Part shown: positions 1-9,032 of the stretch, piece by piece
Position numbering within the stretch: position 1 is the first letter of the stretch
Layout of the letters: every line of letters begins with the position of its first letter
Assembly: GCF_003003005.1 (NCBI RefSeq)
Contig: NZ_PVTR01000005.1
Coordinates: forward strand, 1-64,000
Direction of reading: 5' to 3'
Length of the DNA stretch: 64,000 bases
DNA from: Mongoliibacter ruber
Lineage (GTDB): Bacteria > Bacteroidota > Bacteroidia > Cytophagales > Cyclobacteriaceae
Translations under genes and position numbers: made by a program
Notes under the pieces: model-generated
The model's input: the letters and a program-made list of their open reading frames with translations, nothing else
Told to the model about the DNA's origin: nothing
Databases searched by the model: none

Positions 1-2
1 AT

Positions 3-80
3 GTGAAGACCGTTGAATATGTACTGGCTGAACTGGGGAAGCTGCTGGGACTGTATCTCACCAAAAAAACCGGCAAATAG
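3..80 (+). CDS. 3' end of an unidentified gene (partial)
   Basis: An open frame enters from the left edge and ends at TAG 78-80. It gives 25 residues ending in LYLTKKTGK and rich in Leu and Lys (segment YVLAELGKLLGLYL). This could be an amphipathic or membrane-proximal C-terminal helix. The fragment is too short to name. It is called because the frame is open to the edge and is followed by several hundred bases with no convincing gene. Confidence 0.45.
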   Translation: MKTVEYVLAELGKLLGLYLTKKTGK

Positions 81-555
81 AACCAGCAAAAATATTCTGT
101 AAAATCTCTTCATAAAACACGCTTCTGTTGAACCTCTATTCCCTTCGAACCTGAATATTTTCTATTTAGGCAGAATGCAAAATTACAGCAATGAATAAGG
201 CTCAGCGATTTCTCAGCTACGCATATCTACTCAACTAATCTTTACTTCGATAATTTTTTGAATAAAATGCACTTTCAAAAAAATAAAAGGAATAATTCTA
301 TGCTATGCAGCCACAGAATTCCGGTATTTCGCCGATAAGCAGAATAAAGGTAAGTATCCTACCGTTTTACATAAAATTCCTGCTTGTTGAAGTTCAATGC
401 TCTTTTGACCCGGAATATGGTATCATTTTTACAAGGCAAAAAATGGCATTTAAAAGCTTTTGGGACTTCAGTATACTACTTATGATAGTCGTTGTTGGCC
501 GCGAGAAAGTCTTACTGTCCTAGGTAGAAAATAAGATCCGGAAACCTTATGTCAC
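81..555. other. intergenic stretch without a convincing gene
   Basis: AT-rich sequence between the partial left-edge gene and the floA terminator. The only ATG frame of any size (305-523, 72 codons) has no recognisable motif or neighbour logic and is not called. No tRNA-like cloverleaf or riboswitch-like structure was seen by eye. Confidence 0.4.
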
Positions 556-590
556 AAAAAAGCCGCCGTATCAAATACAGCGGCTTTTAA
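556..590 (-). terminator. Rho-independent terminator after floA
   Basis: A strong inverted repeat: AAAAGCCGC (558-566) pairs with GCGGCTTTT (580-588), and inner GTA/TAC bases extend the stem. Read on the minus strand it ends in a run of six T. It lies about 25 bases past the floA stop, as expected for termination of the nfeD-floA operon. Confidence 0.8.
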
Positions 591-613
591 ATTGAATTTT
601 AAAAATCTATTCT

Positions 614-1633
614 TTATTTGTTGCCTCCGGACTTCCCTTTACTTCCAGCCGAACTGGAAGATCCTTGTTCGGAACCGGCAATGGAAGACCTCATGTCAGT
701 ATCAGATTTGATATTTTCCATTCTATAGTAATCCATCACTCCAAGTTTCCCTGATCTGAAAGCCTCCGAAATCGCCTTTGGAACTTCAGCCTCCGCTTCA
801 ATTACTTTCGCACGCATTTCTACTGCCTTGGCTTTCATTTCCTGCTCTAAAGCAACAGCCATTGCTCTTCTTTCTTCAGCTTTAGCCTCCGCTACTTTGA
901 GATCGGCAGAAGCTTGATCAATTTGCAGTTTTGCACCGATGTTGGTTCCTACATCAATATCTGCGATATCAATGGAAAGAATTTCAAAAGCTGTACCGGC
1001 ATCCAATCCTCTTTCCAATACCAGTTTGGAAATTTTATCAGGATTTTCCAGTACACTTTTATGGTTTTGGGCCGAACCGATCGATGTGACTATACCTTCT
1101 CCTACCCTGGCCAAAATAGTATCTTCACCTGCACCACCTACCAATTGGGCAATGTTTGCCCTTACAGTAACCCTAGCTTTGGCAATCAACTGAATACCAT
1201 CAGCTGCCACAGCTGCCACATTGGGTGTATTGATTACTTTTGGATTTACAGAAATTTGTACCGCTTCAAACACGTCTCTACCGGCAAGGTCAATCGCCGT
1301 CGCTTGCTTGAAAGTCAGCTTAATATTGGCCTTGTCCGCAGAAATCAATGCTCTTATAACATTGGGGACATTTCCACCCGCCAAGTAATGTGTTTCCAAC
1401 TCATTTGTAGTGAGATCCAAACCAGCCTTAATGGATGTAATTAGCGAATTAACGATAATACTTGGTGGTACTTTTCTGATCCGCATACCGATAAGTTCAC
1501 CTATTCCTACTTTAACATTGGAGAATATTGCAGTAATCCAGAGGTTAACCGGGACAAAATACAGAAAGATAAAAAGGAGAATCAGCCCGGCAAAAGCTGC
1601 AAATAAAATGAATGCCGAATTAGTCATTTCCAT
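614..1633 (-). CDS. floA: flotillin-like protein FloA
   Basis: A 339-residue member of the FloA/UPF0365 family, SPFH-related scaffold proteins of bacterial membrane microdomains. The N terminus (about 7-33) is a hydrophobic membrane-inserting segment. The SPFH-like body follows. Residues about 240-285 are an Ala/Glu/Lys-rich coiled coil (repeats such as [11 protein letters not shown] and [13 protein letters not shown]) typical of flotillin oligomerisation. The tail is a Ser/Gly/Lys-rich tract. It starts 3 bases after the nfeD stop, so the two are almost certainly cotranscribed; NfeD/flotillin pairing is widespread. Function in membrane organisation is known for the family, not shown here. Confidence 0.93.
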   Translation of the reverse strand: MEMTNSAFILFAAFAGLILLFIFLYFVPVNLWITAIFSNVKVGIGELIGMRIRKVPPSIIVNSLITSIKAGLDLTTNELETHYLAGGNVPNVIRALISADKANIKLTFKQATAIDLAGRDVFEAVQISVNPKVINTPNVAAVAADGIQLIAKARVTVRANIAQLVGGAGEDTILARVGEGIVTSIGSAQNHKSVLENPDKISKLVLERGLDAGTAFEILSIDIADIDVGTNIGAKLQIDQASADLKVAEAKAEERRAMAVALEQEMKAKAVEMRAKVIEAEAEVPKAISEAFRSGKLGVMDYYRMENIKSDTDMRSSIAGSEQGSSSSAGSKGKSGGNK

Positions 1634-1636
1634 ACA

Positions 1637-2098
1637 CTAAGTTTTTACGATGATTTTATTGTCCTCCAATTTAGTAATAAATACTGTTGAACCTACCCGA
1701 ATGAAGCCAATATCGGACTTTACTTCATAAATAATATCTCCAAACTCTGCCTTTCCGATTGGTTTGATGTCAGAAACAGCTTTTCCTTCCTGACCTTTTT
1801 CAAGCCCGATCAATCGGTCATCAAATGATCTTGAAGTGATTGCATCTTTCAAAGCAAATTTGGTCCAGACCCCTGACTTGAAACCATAGATGAGAAGGCC
1901 AAAATTAATTATCAATGTTGCAGCGAGAACAATCCACCCAGTTTCTGTCCCGTAAGAAAGAAACCCGTAATACACTCCGGCTGCTGAAAAAAGCAAGCCT
2001 AAAATACCAATCAATGTTGTTCCGGGAACAAAGATAATTTCGGTCATCAATAAAATGACTCCTACCAAAATCAAAGATGTTAATATAAATAAGGTCAT
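1637..2098 (-). CDS. NfeD-like membrane protein
   Basis: 153 residues. Three hydrophobic segments occupy about 2-22, 26-48 and 54-74. A soluble C-terminal domain (about 90-153) matches the NfeD OB-fold that follows the membrane part in short NfeD proteins. The protease domain of long NfeD proteins is absent. It sits immediately upstream of floA, the usual partner of short NfeD forms. It probably acts with FloA in the cytoplasmic membrane; the biochemical role is not established. Confidence 0.88.
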   Translation of the reverse strand: MTLFILTSLILVGVILLMTEIIFVPGTTLIGILGLLFSAAGVYYGFLSYGTETGWIVLAATLIINFGLLIYGFKSGVWTKFALKDAITSRSFDDRLIGLEKGQEGKAVSDIKPIGKAEFGDIIYEVKSDIGFIRVGSTVFITKLEDNKIIVKT

Positions 2099-2162
2099 TT
2101 TCTTTGTCTGAAGTTAAGATATTGTCAAATCTAAGAAAAAACAGTTAAAGAATATTGCATAA

Positions 2163-2190
2163 AAAAAACCTCCAGATTTGGAGGTTTTGA
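2163..2190 (-). terminator. Rho-independent terminator after proS
   Basis: AAAACCTCCA (2165-2174) pairs with TGGAGGTTTT (2179-2188) across a four-base loop. On the minus strand the stem runs into a T tract. It begins a few bases past the proS stop. Confidence 0.85.
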
Positions 2191-2193
2191 TAT

Positions 2194-3675
2194 TTAATAA
2201 GCCTTGGCAAATAAAACCCGCCCTTTGGAAGGTTTTCCCGAATAGATGCATTTGCCATCTTCCTCTTTTTGGTCAATAGGAATACATCGGATTGTGGCTT
2301 TTGTAAGTTCTTTAATTTTCTCTTCAGTTTCGCCTGTACCATCCCAATGGGCAGATAGGAATCCACCTTCTTTGTCAAGCATTTCTTGGAACTCTTCCCA
2401 AGTATTCACTTCTCTGGTCATTTCTTTCCTGAATGAAAGTGCCTTATTGTAAATGGTTTTTTGGATTTCATCAAGTTTAGAGGCAATATAGTCTTCAAGG
2501 ACGATTGCAGATAGATCAACCGTTTCTTTGGTCAATGTGTCCCTTCTTGCCAATTCAATAGTATTGTTTTCTAAATCTCTAGGACCCATTGCGATCCTCA
2601 AAGGCACACCTTTAAGCTCATATTCAGCAAATTTCCATCCCGGCTTGTGCGTATCTCTGTTGTCAAAATGCACAGATATTCCTTTTGCTCTCAGCTTTGC
2701 CATAATTTCTTTGGCTTTAGCAGAAATTTTATCCAATTCTTCCTCACCCCTATATATAGGTACAATCACTACCTGATTAGGAGCCAATTTTGGAGGCAAT
2801 ACAAGACCATTATCATCTGAGTGTGCCATTATCAGAGCTCCCATCAATCTTGTACTCACACCCCATGATGTTCCCCAAACGTATTCTAGTCCACCTTCTT
2901 TGGTAGCAAACTTTACATCAAAGGCTTTGGCGAAATTTTGACCCAGGAAATGTGATGTACCGGCTTGCAAAGCTTTCCCATCCTGCATCAAGGCTTCTAT
3001 ACAAAAAGTGTCTTCCGCTCCTGCAAATCTTTCGTTTTCACTTTTGACACCCTTCACAACAGGAAGTGCCATGAAATCTTCAGCAAACTGCGCATAGACA
3101 TTCATCATCTGTACAGCCTCATCCATGGCTTCATTTCTGGTAGCATGAGCTGTATGTCCTTCTTGCCACAAAAATTCAGTAGTCCTCAAAAACAACCTAG
3201 TTCTCATTTCCCATCTGACCACATTGGCCCATTGGTTGACCAACAATGGCAGGTCTCTATAAGACTGGATCCAGTTTTTGTAAGTACTCCATATAACTGT
3301 TTCAGAAGTAGGCCTGACAATCAGTTCTTCTTCCAATTTTGCATCAGGGTCTACAATAACTTCCTTTCCATCCTCAGAATTTTTCAACCGGTAATGTGTA
3401 ACTACCGCACATTCTTTAGCAAAACCCTCTACATGACTGGCTTCCTTAGAAAGGTAAGATTTGGGAATAAATAATGGGAAATAGGCATTTTGATGACCCG
3501 TCTCTTTAAACATACGGTCAAGTTCAGCTTGCATTTTTTCCCAAATAGAATAACCGTAGGGCTTGATCACCATACAGCCTCTTACAGGCGAGTTCTCAGC
3601 TAAATCTGCTCGTTTAACTAATTCATTGTACCATAAAGAGTAGTCTTCACTTCTTTTTGGTAATCCTTTGCTCAT
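2194..3675 (-). CDS. proS: prolyl-tRNA synthetase (archaeal/eukaryotic type)
   Basis: A 493-residue class II aminoacyl-tRNA synthetase that charges tRNA-Pro. Motif 2 is visible as [20 protein letters not shown], and motif 3 in the segment [19 protein letters not shown]. An anticodon-binding domain (from PNQVVIVPI) and the ProS-specific C-terminal zinc-like domain follow. The protein ends with a Tyr (LFAKAY), which is characteristic of the short archaeal/eukaryotic form. There is no YbaK editing insertion, as expected for that form. It stands alone, with its own terminator and a candidate -7 element upstream. Confidence 0.97.
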   Translation of the reverse strand: MSKGLPKRSEDYSLWYNELVKRADLAENSPVRGCMVIKPYGYSIWEKMQAELDRMFKETGHQNAYFPLFIPKSYLSKEASHVEGFAKECAVVTHYRLKNSEDGKEVIVDPDAKLEEELIVRPTSETVIWSTYKNWIQSYRDLPLLVNQWANVVRWEMRTRLFLRTTEFLWQEGHTAHATRNEAMDEAVQMMNVYAQFAEDFMALPVVKGVKSENERFAGAEDTFCIEALMQDGKALQAGTSHFLGQNFAKAFDVKFATKEGGLEYVWGTSWGVSTRLMGALIMAHSDDNGLVLPPKLAPNQVVIVPIYRGEEELDKISAKAKEIMAKLRAKGISVHFDNRDTHKPGWKFAEYELKGVPLRIAMGPRDLENNTIELARRDTLTKETVDLSAIVLEDYIASKLDEIQKTIYNKALSFRKEMTREVNTWEEFQEMLDKEGGFLSAHWDGTGETEEKIKELTKATIRCIPIDQKEEDGKCIYSGKPSKGRVLFAKAY

Positions 3676-3729
3676 AGTCTTTTTGTTGAATTCAAAAATC
3701 TAGTTATCTTCGCTCAATACTGCGGGAGG

Positions 3730-3737
3730 CAAATATA
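3730..3737 (-). promoter_or_regulatory. candidate Bacteroidota -7 element for proS
   Basis: On the minus strand the octamer reads TATATTTG, matching the Bacteroidota TAnnTTTG -7 consensus, about 55 bases upstream of the proS ATG. No clear TTTG -33 box lies at the usual distance, so this is only a partial match. Confidence 0.35.
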
Positions 3738-3803
3738 AAGTAAAATTTAATAACCCTCTCTTATATGGTTCGTATAAAGTAGTAGTTAGTAAAACCAAAC
3801 AAA

Positions 3804-5258
3804 ATGAAAAACCTCAATCACATCCTCGCACTTGGAACTGGAGCAATCCTCCTTCTGGCTTCCTGTAGCACTAGCTACAATGCCATGAGAGGTGGCGAAA
3901 CAGATGATTTGTACTTCATGTCATCTGATGCCCAAATCGCTACTGAGTATGCCGTTTCAAACAACAATCCTCAAAACTTTCAATCTCTGAGTACAATTTC
4001 ATCTGATGAATTTGATCAGGAAAACTTTTCTGCCAGAAATGTAAATCCTGAGTACTTGGCCAGATACCAGTCTACCACTTCTGACCAGGAAGAGGGAACC
4101 GTGTATTTTGATGAAAGTCAAGGAGAGCAGCAGGGAGATCCAAATATCAACGTATATAACAACTTTTATGGATCTGGTGCTGGTTTGCCAGGACAAGGTT
4201 TCAACCAAAACAGATTCAATCTTAACCTAGGCTTCGGCATGGGTATGGGAGGTTTCGGCTGGGGTGCTCCAATGATGGGCATGGGCTGGGGCAATCCTTG
4301 GATGATGGGCGGATTTTATGATCCGTTTTGGGATCCTTTCTGGGGTCCAGGAATGGGTTTCGGCATGAGACCTGGTTTTGGCATGATGAGACCTGGCTTC
4401 GGCTGGGGAATGGGTTGGAACTCTATGTGGGGCATGAACTCCATGTGGGGTATGAACATGGGCTTTGGCTGGGGCGGTGGCTTCGGTATGGGCTATCCAA
4501 TGATGGGTGGCTGGGGCATGATGGGTCCAGGCATGGGCTGGGGTATGAGACCTCCTATCTTTGTCACTCCGGGTTATCCTGGAGAAGCTGGTCGCCAAAT
4601 AGTAAGAGGTGCTAGACCAGGTAGAGGCGCTGGAACAGGTGTAGGAACAAGTGGATTGGCTTCTTCTAACTATCCTTCCACTACAAGAGCTGCAAGGAGA
4701 GATGCAGCGACATCATCATCAAGAAATACAGCTGGAAGATCAGGTTTAACTCCTTCGACCAGTAGAAATGCCAATAGAGACTTCGGTACTTCTCAGAATG
4801 AATATGTGAGGCAAAACAGCAGAATAGCCAATTCATCGGCTAGACCTGGTGTGAGAAACACTGGCTCAGCTGCGGCGACTAGACCAAGTTCAAGAACAGG
4901 AGTAACCAATTCCAGACCGGTCTATAACAACAATGCCAATAGACAAAATTCAAGAAGTGCTTATACAGCTCCTTCAAGGGCAAATACAAATAGAAGCAAC
5001 ATGGGAACCAGAAGTACCAACCCTTCTTACAACAGAGGTAATTCTGGTACATATAATAACAATAGAATGGCCCCATCTAGAAGCATGAGCCCATCAAGAA
5101 ATCAGATGAGCTCACCAAGCAGAGGAAGCTCTCCAGCTATGAGAAGTGCACCAGCGGGCAGAAGCAGTGGTGGTGGATTTAGCAGCGGAGGCGGTAGCCG
5201 AGGTGGTGGCGGAGGCGGAATGAGCTCCGGAGGATCACGAGGAGGAAGGGGGAATTAA
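3804..5258 (+). CDS. Met/Trp/Gly-rich low-complexity lipoprotein
   Basis: 484 residues; family not recognised. A lipoprotein signal peptide ends in LLASC (Cys21), implying export and lipidation. Residues about 22-130 are an ordinary polar segment. Residues about 140-255 are dominated by Gly, Met, Trp, Phe and Pro (runs such as GFGMGMGGFGWG). From about 270 onward the chain is Arg/Ser/Asn/Thr-rich and ends in Gly/Ser/Arg repeats (GGGGGGMSSGG). The composition predicts a mostly disordered chain. The long antisense frame here is an artefact of this biased composition. A strong terminator overlaps the stop codon. No function is assigned. Confidence 0.85.
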   Translation: MKNLNHILALGTGAILLLASCSTSYNAMRGGETDDLYFMSSDAQIATEYAVSNNNPQNFQSLSTISSDEFDQENFSARNVNPEYLARYQSTTSDQEEGTVYFDESQGEQQGDPNINVYNNFYGSGAGLPGQGFNQNRFNLNLGFGMGMGGFGWGAPMMGMGWGNPWMMGGFYDPFWDPFWGPGMGFGMRPGFGMMRPGFGWGMGWNSMWGMNSMWGMNMGFGWGGGFGMGYPMMGGWGMMGPGMGWGMRPPIFVTPGYPGEAGRQIVRGARPGRGAGTGVGTSGLASSNYPSTTRAARRDAATSSSRNTAGRSGLTPSTSRNANRDFGTSQNEYVRQNSRIANSSARPGVRNTGSAAATRPSSRTGVTNSRPVYNNNANRQNSRSAYTAPSRANTNRSNMGTRSTNPSYNRGNSGTYNNNRMAPSRSMSPSRNQMSSPSRGSSPAMRSAPAGRSSGGGFSSGGGSRGGGGGGMSSGGSRGGRGN

Positions 5259-5274
5259 TTCCCCCCTTTTTTTT
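5248..5274 (+). terminator. Rho-independent terminator overlapping a stop codon
   Basis: GGGGGAATTAATTCCCCC (5248-5265) is a perfect palindrome containing the TAA stop of the Met/Trp/Gly-rich lipoprotein gene. It is followed by C and eight T. Confidence 0.85.
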
Positions 5275-5345
5275 ACCTCATTATTTAAAACAAAGCAGGC
5301 ATATTATTTGAGAAATATATACTCAGTCAACTATTCTGATTTTAT

Positions 5346-6863
5346 ATGATTTCAACCAAAAAGCTATTATTCGCGACATCCTTTTATTTACTTTCCATGG
5401 GAATGTCTATGGCTCAAAGTGGGTACTTTGAGGATGCACTGAGATTTAGCCAATTCTATTCAACAGGATCGGCAAGAATTACCGGACTTGGAGGCGCACA
5501 GATGTCACTGGGTGGAGACATTTCAAATATTCATACCAATCCGGCTGGACTTGGATTCTTTCGGAGGTCAGAGTTCAGTATCACACCATCTTTTGGTTCA
5601 TGGGTAACCGAAACTAACTACCTAGGCCAGGTTCAGGAAAACAGAACAGGCAATCTTGCCCTTCCAAACCTAAGTTTGGTGATAAGCAATCCCAGAGGCC
5701 CTCTGGAAACAGGAGCTTTTAGAGGCGGGACATTTGGTATCAGCTTCAATAGAACCAATCATTTCAACACCAACTTTGGATATTTTTCTGACATTGAAGG
5801 TCAGACGAGTATTATTGATGCTTTTATTCAACAAGCCAACGGAATACCTGAATCTCAAATTGAAAACTTTGGACTCACTGGCTTGGCTTATAATACCTTC
5901 CTTATCAATCCAATATCTGAGGATGAGAATGGAAACCCTATAAATAACCCATCACAATATGACTCGTTCGTTCTTGGCTTCCCTTTTCAAGATGAATCTG
6001 TAGTTACTGAGGGTAGAAGTACACAAACTTCCCTCTCCTATGGAGCTAACTTTTACAACAAGCTTTTTGTAGGTGCTGGATTAGGTTTGACATCAATCAA
6101 TTACACTTCCAGAAAATCTTATGGAGAAGAATTTTTCAACGAGCCTTTGATGGTGTCGAGTATTGAGGAATTCCTGAACATCAGTGGATTTGGGGCAAAT
6201 GTCAATTTTGGTGTTATTTATAAACCTATAGATGTTGTAAACTTAGGTTTCAACTTCCAATCCCCAACTTGGTATAGATTCAATGAAGAATATGAGGCGT
6301 CTATGATCAATCAGTTTGACAACTTTTATTTCGAACCAGAAGATATAGTTCTTGGAAGAGAGGAATCCAGCACTCCGATTGTACTGGGGACATATAACCT
6401 GAATACACCGTTGCGTTTGTCTGGTGGAGCAACCTTCTTTATCGGGAAAAATGGTTTTATCACTGCAGACGTGGACTATTTGAATTATAGCCGTGCCAGG
6501 TTAAACTCTAGAGATTTTAATCCGAATGCCGATAATCAGGAAATCAGAAGGCTATATGGCCAAACTATCAATTACCGAATAGGAGGTGAATACAGAATTG
6601 ACATGTTTAGACTGAGAGCTGGATATGGACTGTACGGCGATCCATTTAGAAGTAGCAATTTTAGAAGGAGTACGCAGCAATTTTCAGGAGGAATAGGTGT
6701 AAGATTTGAAAAGTTCTACATAGACATGGCGTTGATGTCTATGCGCTTTGACCAATTGTATAACCCTTATTCTGTTGTGGAAAATGGACAGGAGATAGGC
6801 CCAATCATTGAAATAAGGAACAACATTACCAATGGCATGTTGACGGTTGGTTTTAATTTCTAA
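5346..6863 (+). CDS. OmpP1/FadL-family outer-membrane transport protein
   Basis: 505 residues with a signal peptide (about 1-23, ending SMAQ). An early conserved segment (GSARITGLGGAQMSLGGD, then NIHTNPAGLG) is typical of OmpP1/FadL and PorV-like barrels in Bacteroidota. The rest alternates beta strands and loops and ends in an aromatic residue (GFNF), as outer-membrane barrels do. Family members pass hydrophobic substrates; the substrate here is unknown. The 3' end overlaps the convergent aroK gene by 11 bases. A hairpin inside aroK may serve as its terminator. Confidence 0.88.
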   Translation: MISTKKLLFATSFYLLSMGMSMAQSGYFEDALRFSQFYSTGSARITGLGGAQMSLGGDISNIHTNPAGLGFFRRSEFSITPSFGSWVTETNYLGQVQENRTGNLALPNLSLVISNPRGPLETGAFRGGTFGISFNRTNHFNTNFGYFSDIEGQTSIIDAFIQQANGIPESQIENFGLTGLAYNTFLINPISEDENGNPINNPSQYDSFVLGFPFQDESVVTEGRSTQTSLSYGANFYNKLFVGAGLGLTSINYTSRKSYGEEFFNEPLMVSSIEEFLNISGFGANVNFGVIYKPIDVVNLGFNFQSPTWYRFNEEYEASMINQFDNFYFEPEDIVLGREESSTPIVLGTYNLNTPLRLSGGATFFIGKNGFITADVDYLNYSRARLNSRDFNPNADNQEIRRLYGQTINYRIGGEYRIDMFRLRAGYGLYGDPFRSSNFRRSTQQFSGGIGVRFEKFYIDMALMSMRFDQLYNPYSVVENGQEIGPIIEIRNNITNGMLTVGFNF

Positions 6864-7383
6864 AAAAAGACATCAATTCAGATATCAAAAGCTCAGTGGA
6901 AATATCATCTCCGCTGAGCTTTATTTTTGCTCTTCTATAAAAATATTCTCTTTGAGCATATAAATTTTTCAACTTTAAGATAATCTCTCCCCTATCCATA
7001 CCAGCAAACATCGGACGCTTGCTGGCTTGGTCTTTTGCCAATCTTTTCAAGAGTTCTTCATGGGAAACTTCCAAGTACACAGAGACAGCTTGCTCATTGA
7101 TCAATTCCATATTGTCATTGAAACAGGGAGTGCCTCCACCAGTGGAAAGAACAAAACCTTCTACTCCTGATATTACTTTTGTCAAATACAAAGTCTCCAA
7201 TTCCCGAAATCTCCCCTCCCCTTCCACTTCAAAAATCTCCCGGATAGTTTTGCTTTCGCCCTTTTCAATAGCTTCATCCAAATCAATGAATGCAAAGTTC
7301 AATTGCATGGCCAAGGCTTTTCCAAATGTGGATTTCCCTGAACCGGGCATGCCGACCAAAACTATCTTCAAAGGAGTTCTCAT
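6853..7383 (-). CDS. aroK: shikimate kinase
   Basis: 176 residues. Phosphorylates shikimate with ATP in the route to chorismate. The Walker A loop is GMPGSGKST (11-19). The shikimate-binding Asp is in the IDLD segment (33-36), a binding Arg lies in GRFRELE (about 57-63), and TGGG (81-84) forms the Walker B-like glycine loop. The length is normal. Its ATG overlaps the stop of the upstream membrane protein gene (ATGA), suggesting translational coupling. Chorismate also feeds the menF and folate genes found elsewhere in this window. Confidence 0.95.
   Translation of the reverse strand: MRTPLKIVLVGMPGSGKSTFGKALAMQLNFAFIDLDEAIEKGESKTIREIFEVEGEGRFRELETLYLTKVISGVEGFVLSTGGGTPCFNDNMELINEQAVSVYLEVSHEELLKRLAKDQASKRPMFAGMDRGEIILKLKNLYAQREYFYRRAKIKLSGDDISTELLISELMSFFRN
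6888..6931 (+). terminator. probable terminator for the FadL-like gene, inside aroK
   Basis: AAAGCTCAGTGG (6888-6899) pairs with CCGCTGAGCTTT (6911-6922, one G-T pair) and is followed by ATTTTTG on the plus strand. It lies about 25 bases past the FadL-like stop but within the convergent aroK coding sequence, so the stem also encodes aroK residues. Confidence 0.55.
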
Positions 7384-8480
7384 TGCGCGTAGACATCGAT
7401 CACTTCTCCCGAGTTGGGAGTATTCCTGACATGATACTTTCTCAATACTTTCCCTTCATCAAGCAACATCAGTCCCGGATTGGATCTCATGATGGTTTTG
7501 ATGACTGTAGCATCAGCCTGATAGCCTGTCACATTCCAAGCTCTATCCTGAATCAAGGTATCGATCTCATTTTGCGAAGACGCAGCCACTACCAAAGGTG
7601 TGATTGGAGTACCTTCCAAGCCTCTCATGACTTCATCTAATTTTTCCAAATACGCTCTATTCATCTTGGAAATAGAGGTAATCAAAATTACTGCCTTCCT
7701 TCCTGTTAGGATCTCATCTGTATAATCACCGTCATCATTCCAGACTGCAAAATCAGAAATCTTCGGAAGCGCATCTTCATTGACCAGCTTCATTTCTTTA
7801 AACTCATAAGAATCATCTGAAGGATACTGATCAAAAATGAATTCTTCTCCATCTTTTTCCATCACATACTCATACTGCAAAGGCGCAGATGGCTGCATGG
7901 CTTCCGGGATATTCACACCTTCTTTATACGCCCTAAAATCAATGAATGGCAAATTTCTGATTGCAGTAATCGCTAAAGCTACAGAGAGCACCAAACTTAC
8001 TCTCACCGTCCATTTGGCCCATGCAGGCCCGGAATTGGAGAGCGAATTTCTATAGAAAAATAAGACTCCAATCAATACCAACAAGATTATATCCTTGATA
8101 AAGGATTCCCAAGGTGTTAGCTTGATGGCATCTCCAAAGCAACCACAATCCGTGACTTTGTTGAAATAGGCTGAATAAAAGGTCAGGAAAGTAAAGAACA
8201 AAATCATAAGACCCAAAGCCCAAACCGTAAGCCTTAGCCTGACGCCCAGAATCAACATCACTCCCAATACTACCTCAGCTACTACCAGAAATACTGCCAA
8301 GGGAAGTGCTATATCTTTAAACAAGTAGAAGAAAGATGCGATATCATTGGAAAACACATCAAAATATTCCTCCAGTTTGATAGCCGTTCCAACAGGATCA
8401 TTGACTTTAATCAGTCCTGAGAAAATAAATAAACCACCGACAAAAAGCCGAATAATAAATAGTAAGGTTTGTCTAAACAT
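7380..8480 (-). CDS. BT_3928-family DoxX/MauE-like membrane protein with thioredoxin-like tail
   Basis: 366 residues. Residues about 1-150 hold four or five membrane segments of the DoxX/MauE type with a conserved DCGCFGD motif (a redox-active Cys pair in MauE-like proteins). Another hydrophobic segment follows near 160-180. The C-terminal part (about 235-366) resembles a thioredoxin-fold domain without an obvious CxxC. The order DUF1599, this protein, aroK is compact: 8-base overlap upstream and 4-base overlap downstream. A role in envelope redox chemistry is inferred from the family; the partner is unknown. Confidence 0.85.
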   Translation of the reverse strand: MFRQTLLFIIRLFVGGLFIFSGLIKVNDPVGTAIKLEEYFDVFSNDIASFFYLFKDIALPLAVFLVVAEVVLGVMLILGVRLRLTVWALGLMILFFTFLTFYSAYFNKVTDCGCFGDAIKLTPWESFIKDIILLVLIGVLFFYRNSLSNSGPAWAKWTVRVSLVLSVALAITAIRNLPFIDFRAYKEGVNIPEAMQPSAPLQYEYVMEKDGEEFIFDQYPSDDSYEFKEMKLVNEDALPKISDFAVWNDDGDYTDEILTGRKAVILITSISKMNRAYLEKLDEVMRGLEGTPITPLVVAASSQNEIDTLIQDRAWNVTGYQADATVIKTIMRSNPGLMLLDEGKVLRKYHVRNTPNSGEVIDVYAQ

Positions 8481-9018
8481 GGTATTCTAATTTGATTAAG
8501 CAGAAAACGGCATAATTGATCATATCCTGATAGTTGGCTTCAATGCCTTCCGAGACAAGCGTTTTACCTTGGTTGTCTTCGATTTGCTTGACCCTGTACA
8601 ATTTCATTAAAACGATGTCAGTCATCGAGGCTACTCTCATATCTCTCCAAGCTTCTCCATAGTCGTGATTCTTGTTTTCAAGTAATCCCCTTGTTTCACC
8701 GACCCATTTGTCATACAATGGTTCGAGTTCATCATAAGTTAATTCCATGCGCGCATCATCCTTTAAGGAAATCTGAATCAGTGCAATGAGGCAATAATTG
8801 ATAATGCCGACAAACTCATCTGCAATGGGGTCATTTACCTTTTGGTTTCCTTTTTCCTGAATGGAACGGATTCTTTGGGCCTTGATAAAAATCTGATCCG
8901 TAATGGATGGAATTCTAAGGATTCTCCAGGCTGTACCGTAATCAATTGTTTTCTTCTTAAAAAGTTCTTTACAAAGGTTGATAACTTGATTATATTCGCT
9001 TACCGTTTGCGTTTTCAA
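8473..9018 (-). CDS. DUF1599 protein, internally duplicated
   Basis: 181 residues of the DUF1599 family. The chain is two copies of one module. IDYGTAWRILRIPSITDQI in the first half corresponds to HDYGEAWRDMRVASMTDIV in the second, each followed by an Asn-Tyr helix (GIINYCLIALI and DMINYAVFCLI). The frame has no ATG: it opens after a TGA and TTG at 9018 is the only sensible start. It lies 14 bases from the divergent folP start. The family is associated with nucleotide modification by context in the literature; the actual activity is unproven. Confidence 0.88.
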   Translation of the reverse strand: MKTQTVSEYNQVINLCKELFKKKTIDYGTAWRILRIPSITDQIFIKAQRIRSIQEKGNQKVNDPIADEFVGIINYCLIALIQISLKDDARMELTYDELEPLYDKWVGETRGLLENKNHDYGEAWRDMRVASMTDIVLMKLYRVKQIEDNQGKTLVSEGIEANYQDMINYAVFCLIKLEYHV

Positions 9019-9032
9019 AGCTTGTTGATTTA

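Noticed and set aside
305-523. 72-codon ATG frame in the left intergenic region
   Set aside because: No recognisable motif, no neighbour logic and no supported promoter; judged chance.
914-1444. Plus-strand 176-codon frame inside floA
   Set aside because: Shadow of the minus-strand FloA frame, which has clear family similarity.
2965-3474. 169-codon plus-strand frame inside proS
   Set aside because: Lies fully within the ProS coding sequence; no independent support.
4227-4598. Antisense frame of 123 codons inside the Met/Trp/Gly-rich gene
   Set aside because: It is rich in His, Ala and Thr only because the sense codons are biased; no motif or start context supports it.
4227-4600. Interpretation of the Met/Trp-rich block as a frameshifted region
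   Set aside because: The frame is open and continuous from a clear lipoprotein signal to a stop embedded in a terminator; composition rather than a shift explains it.
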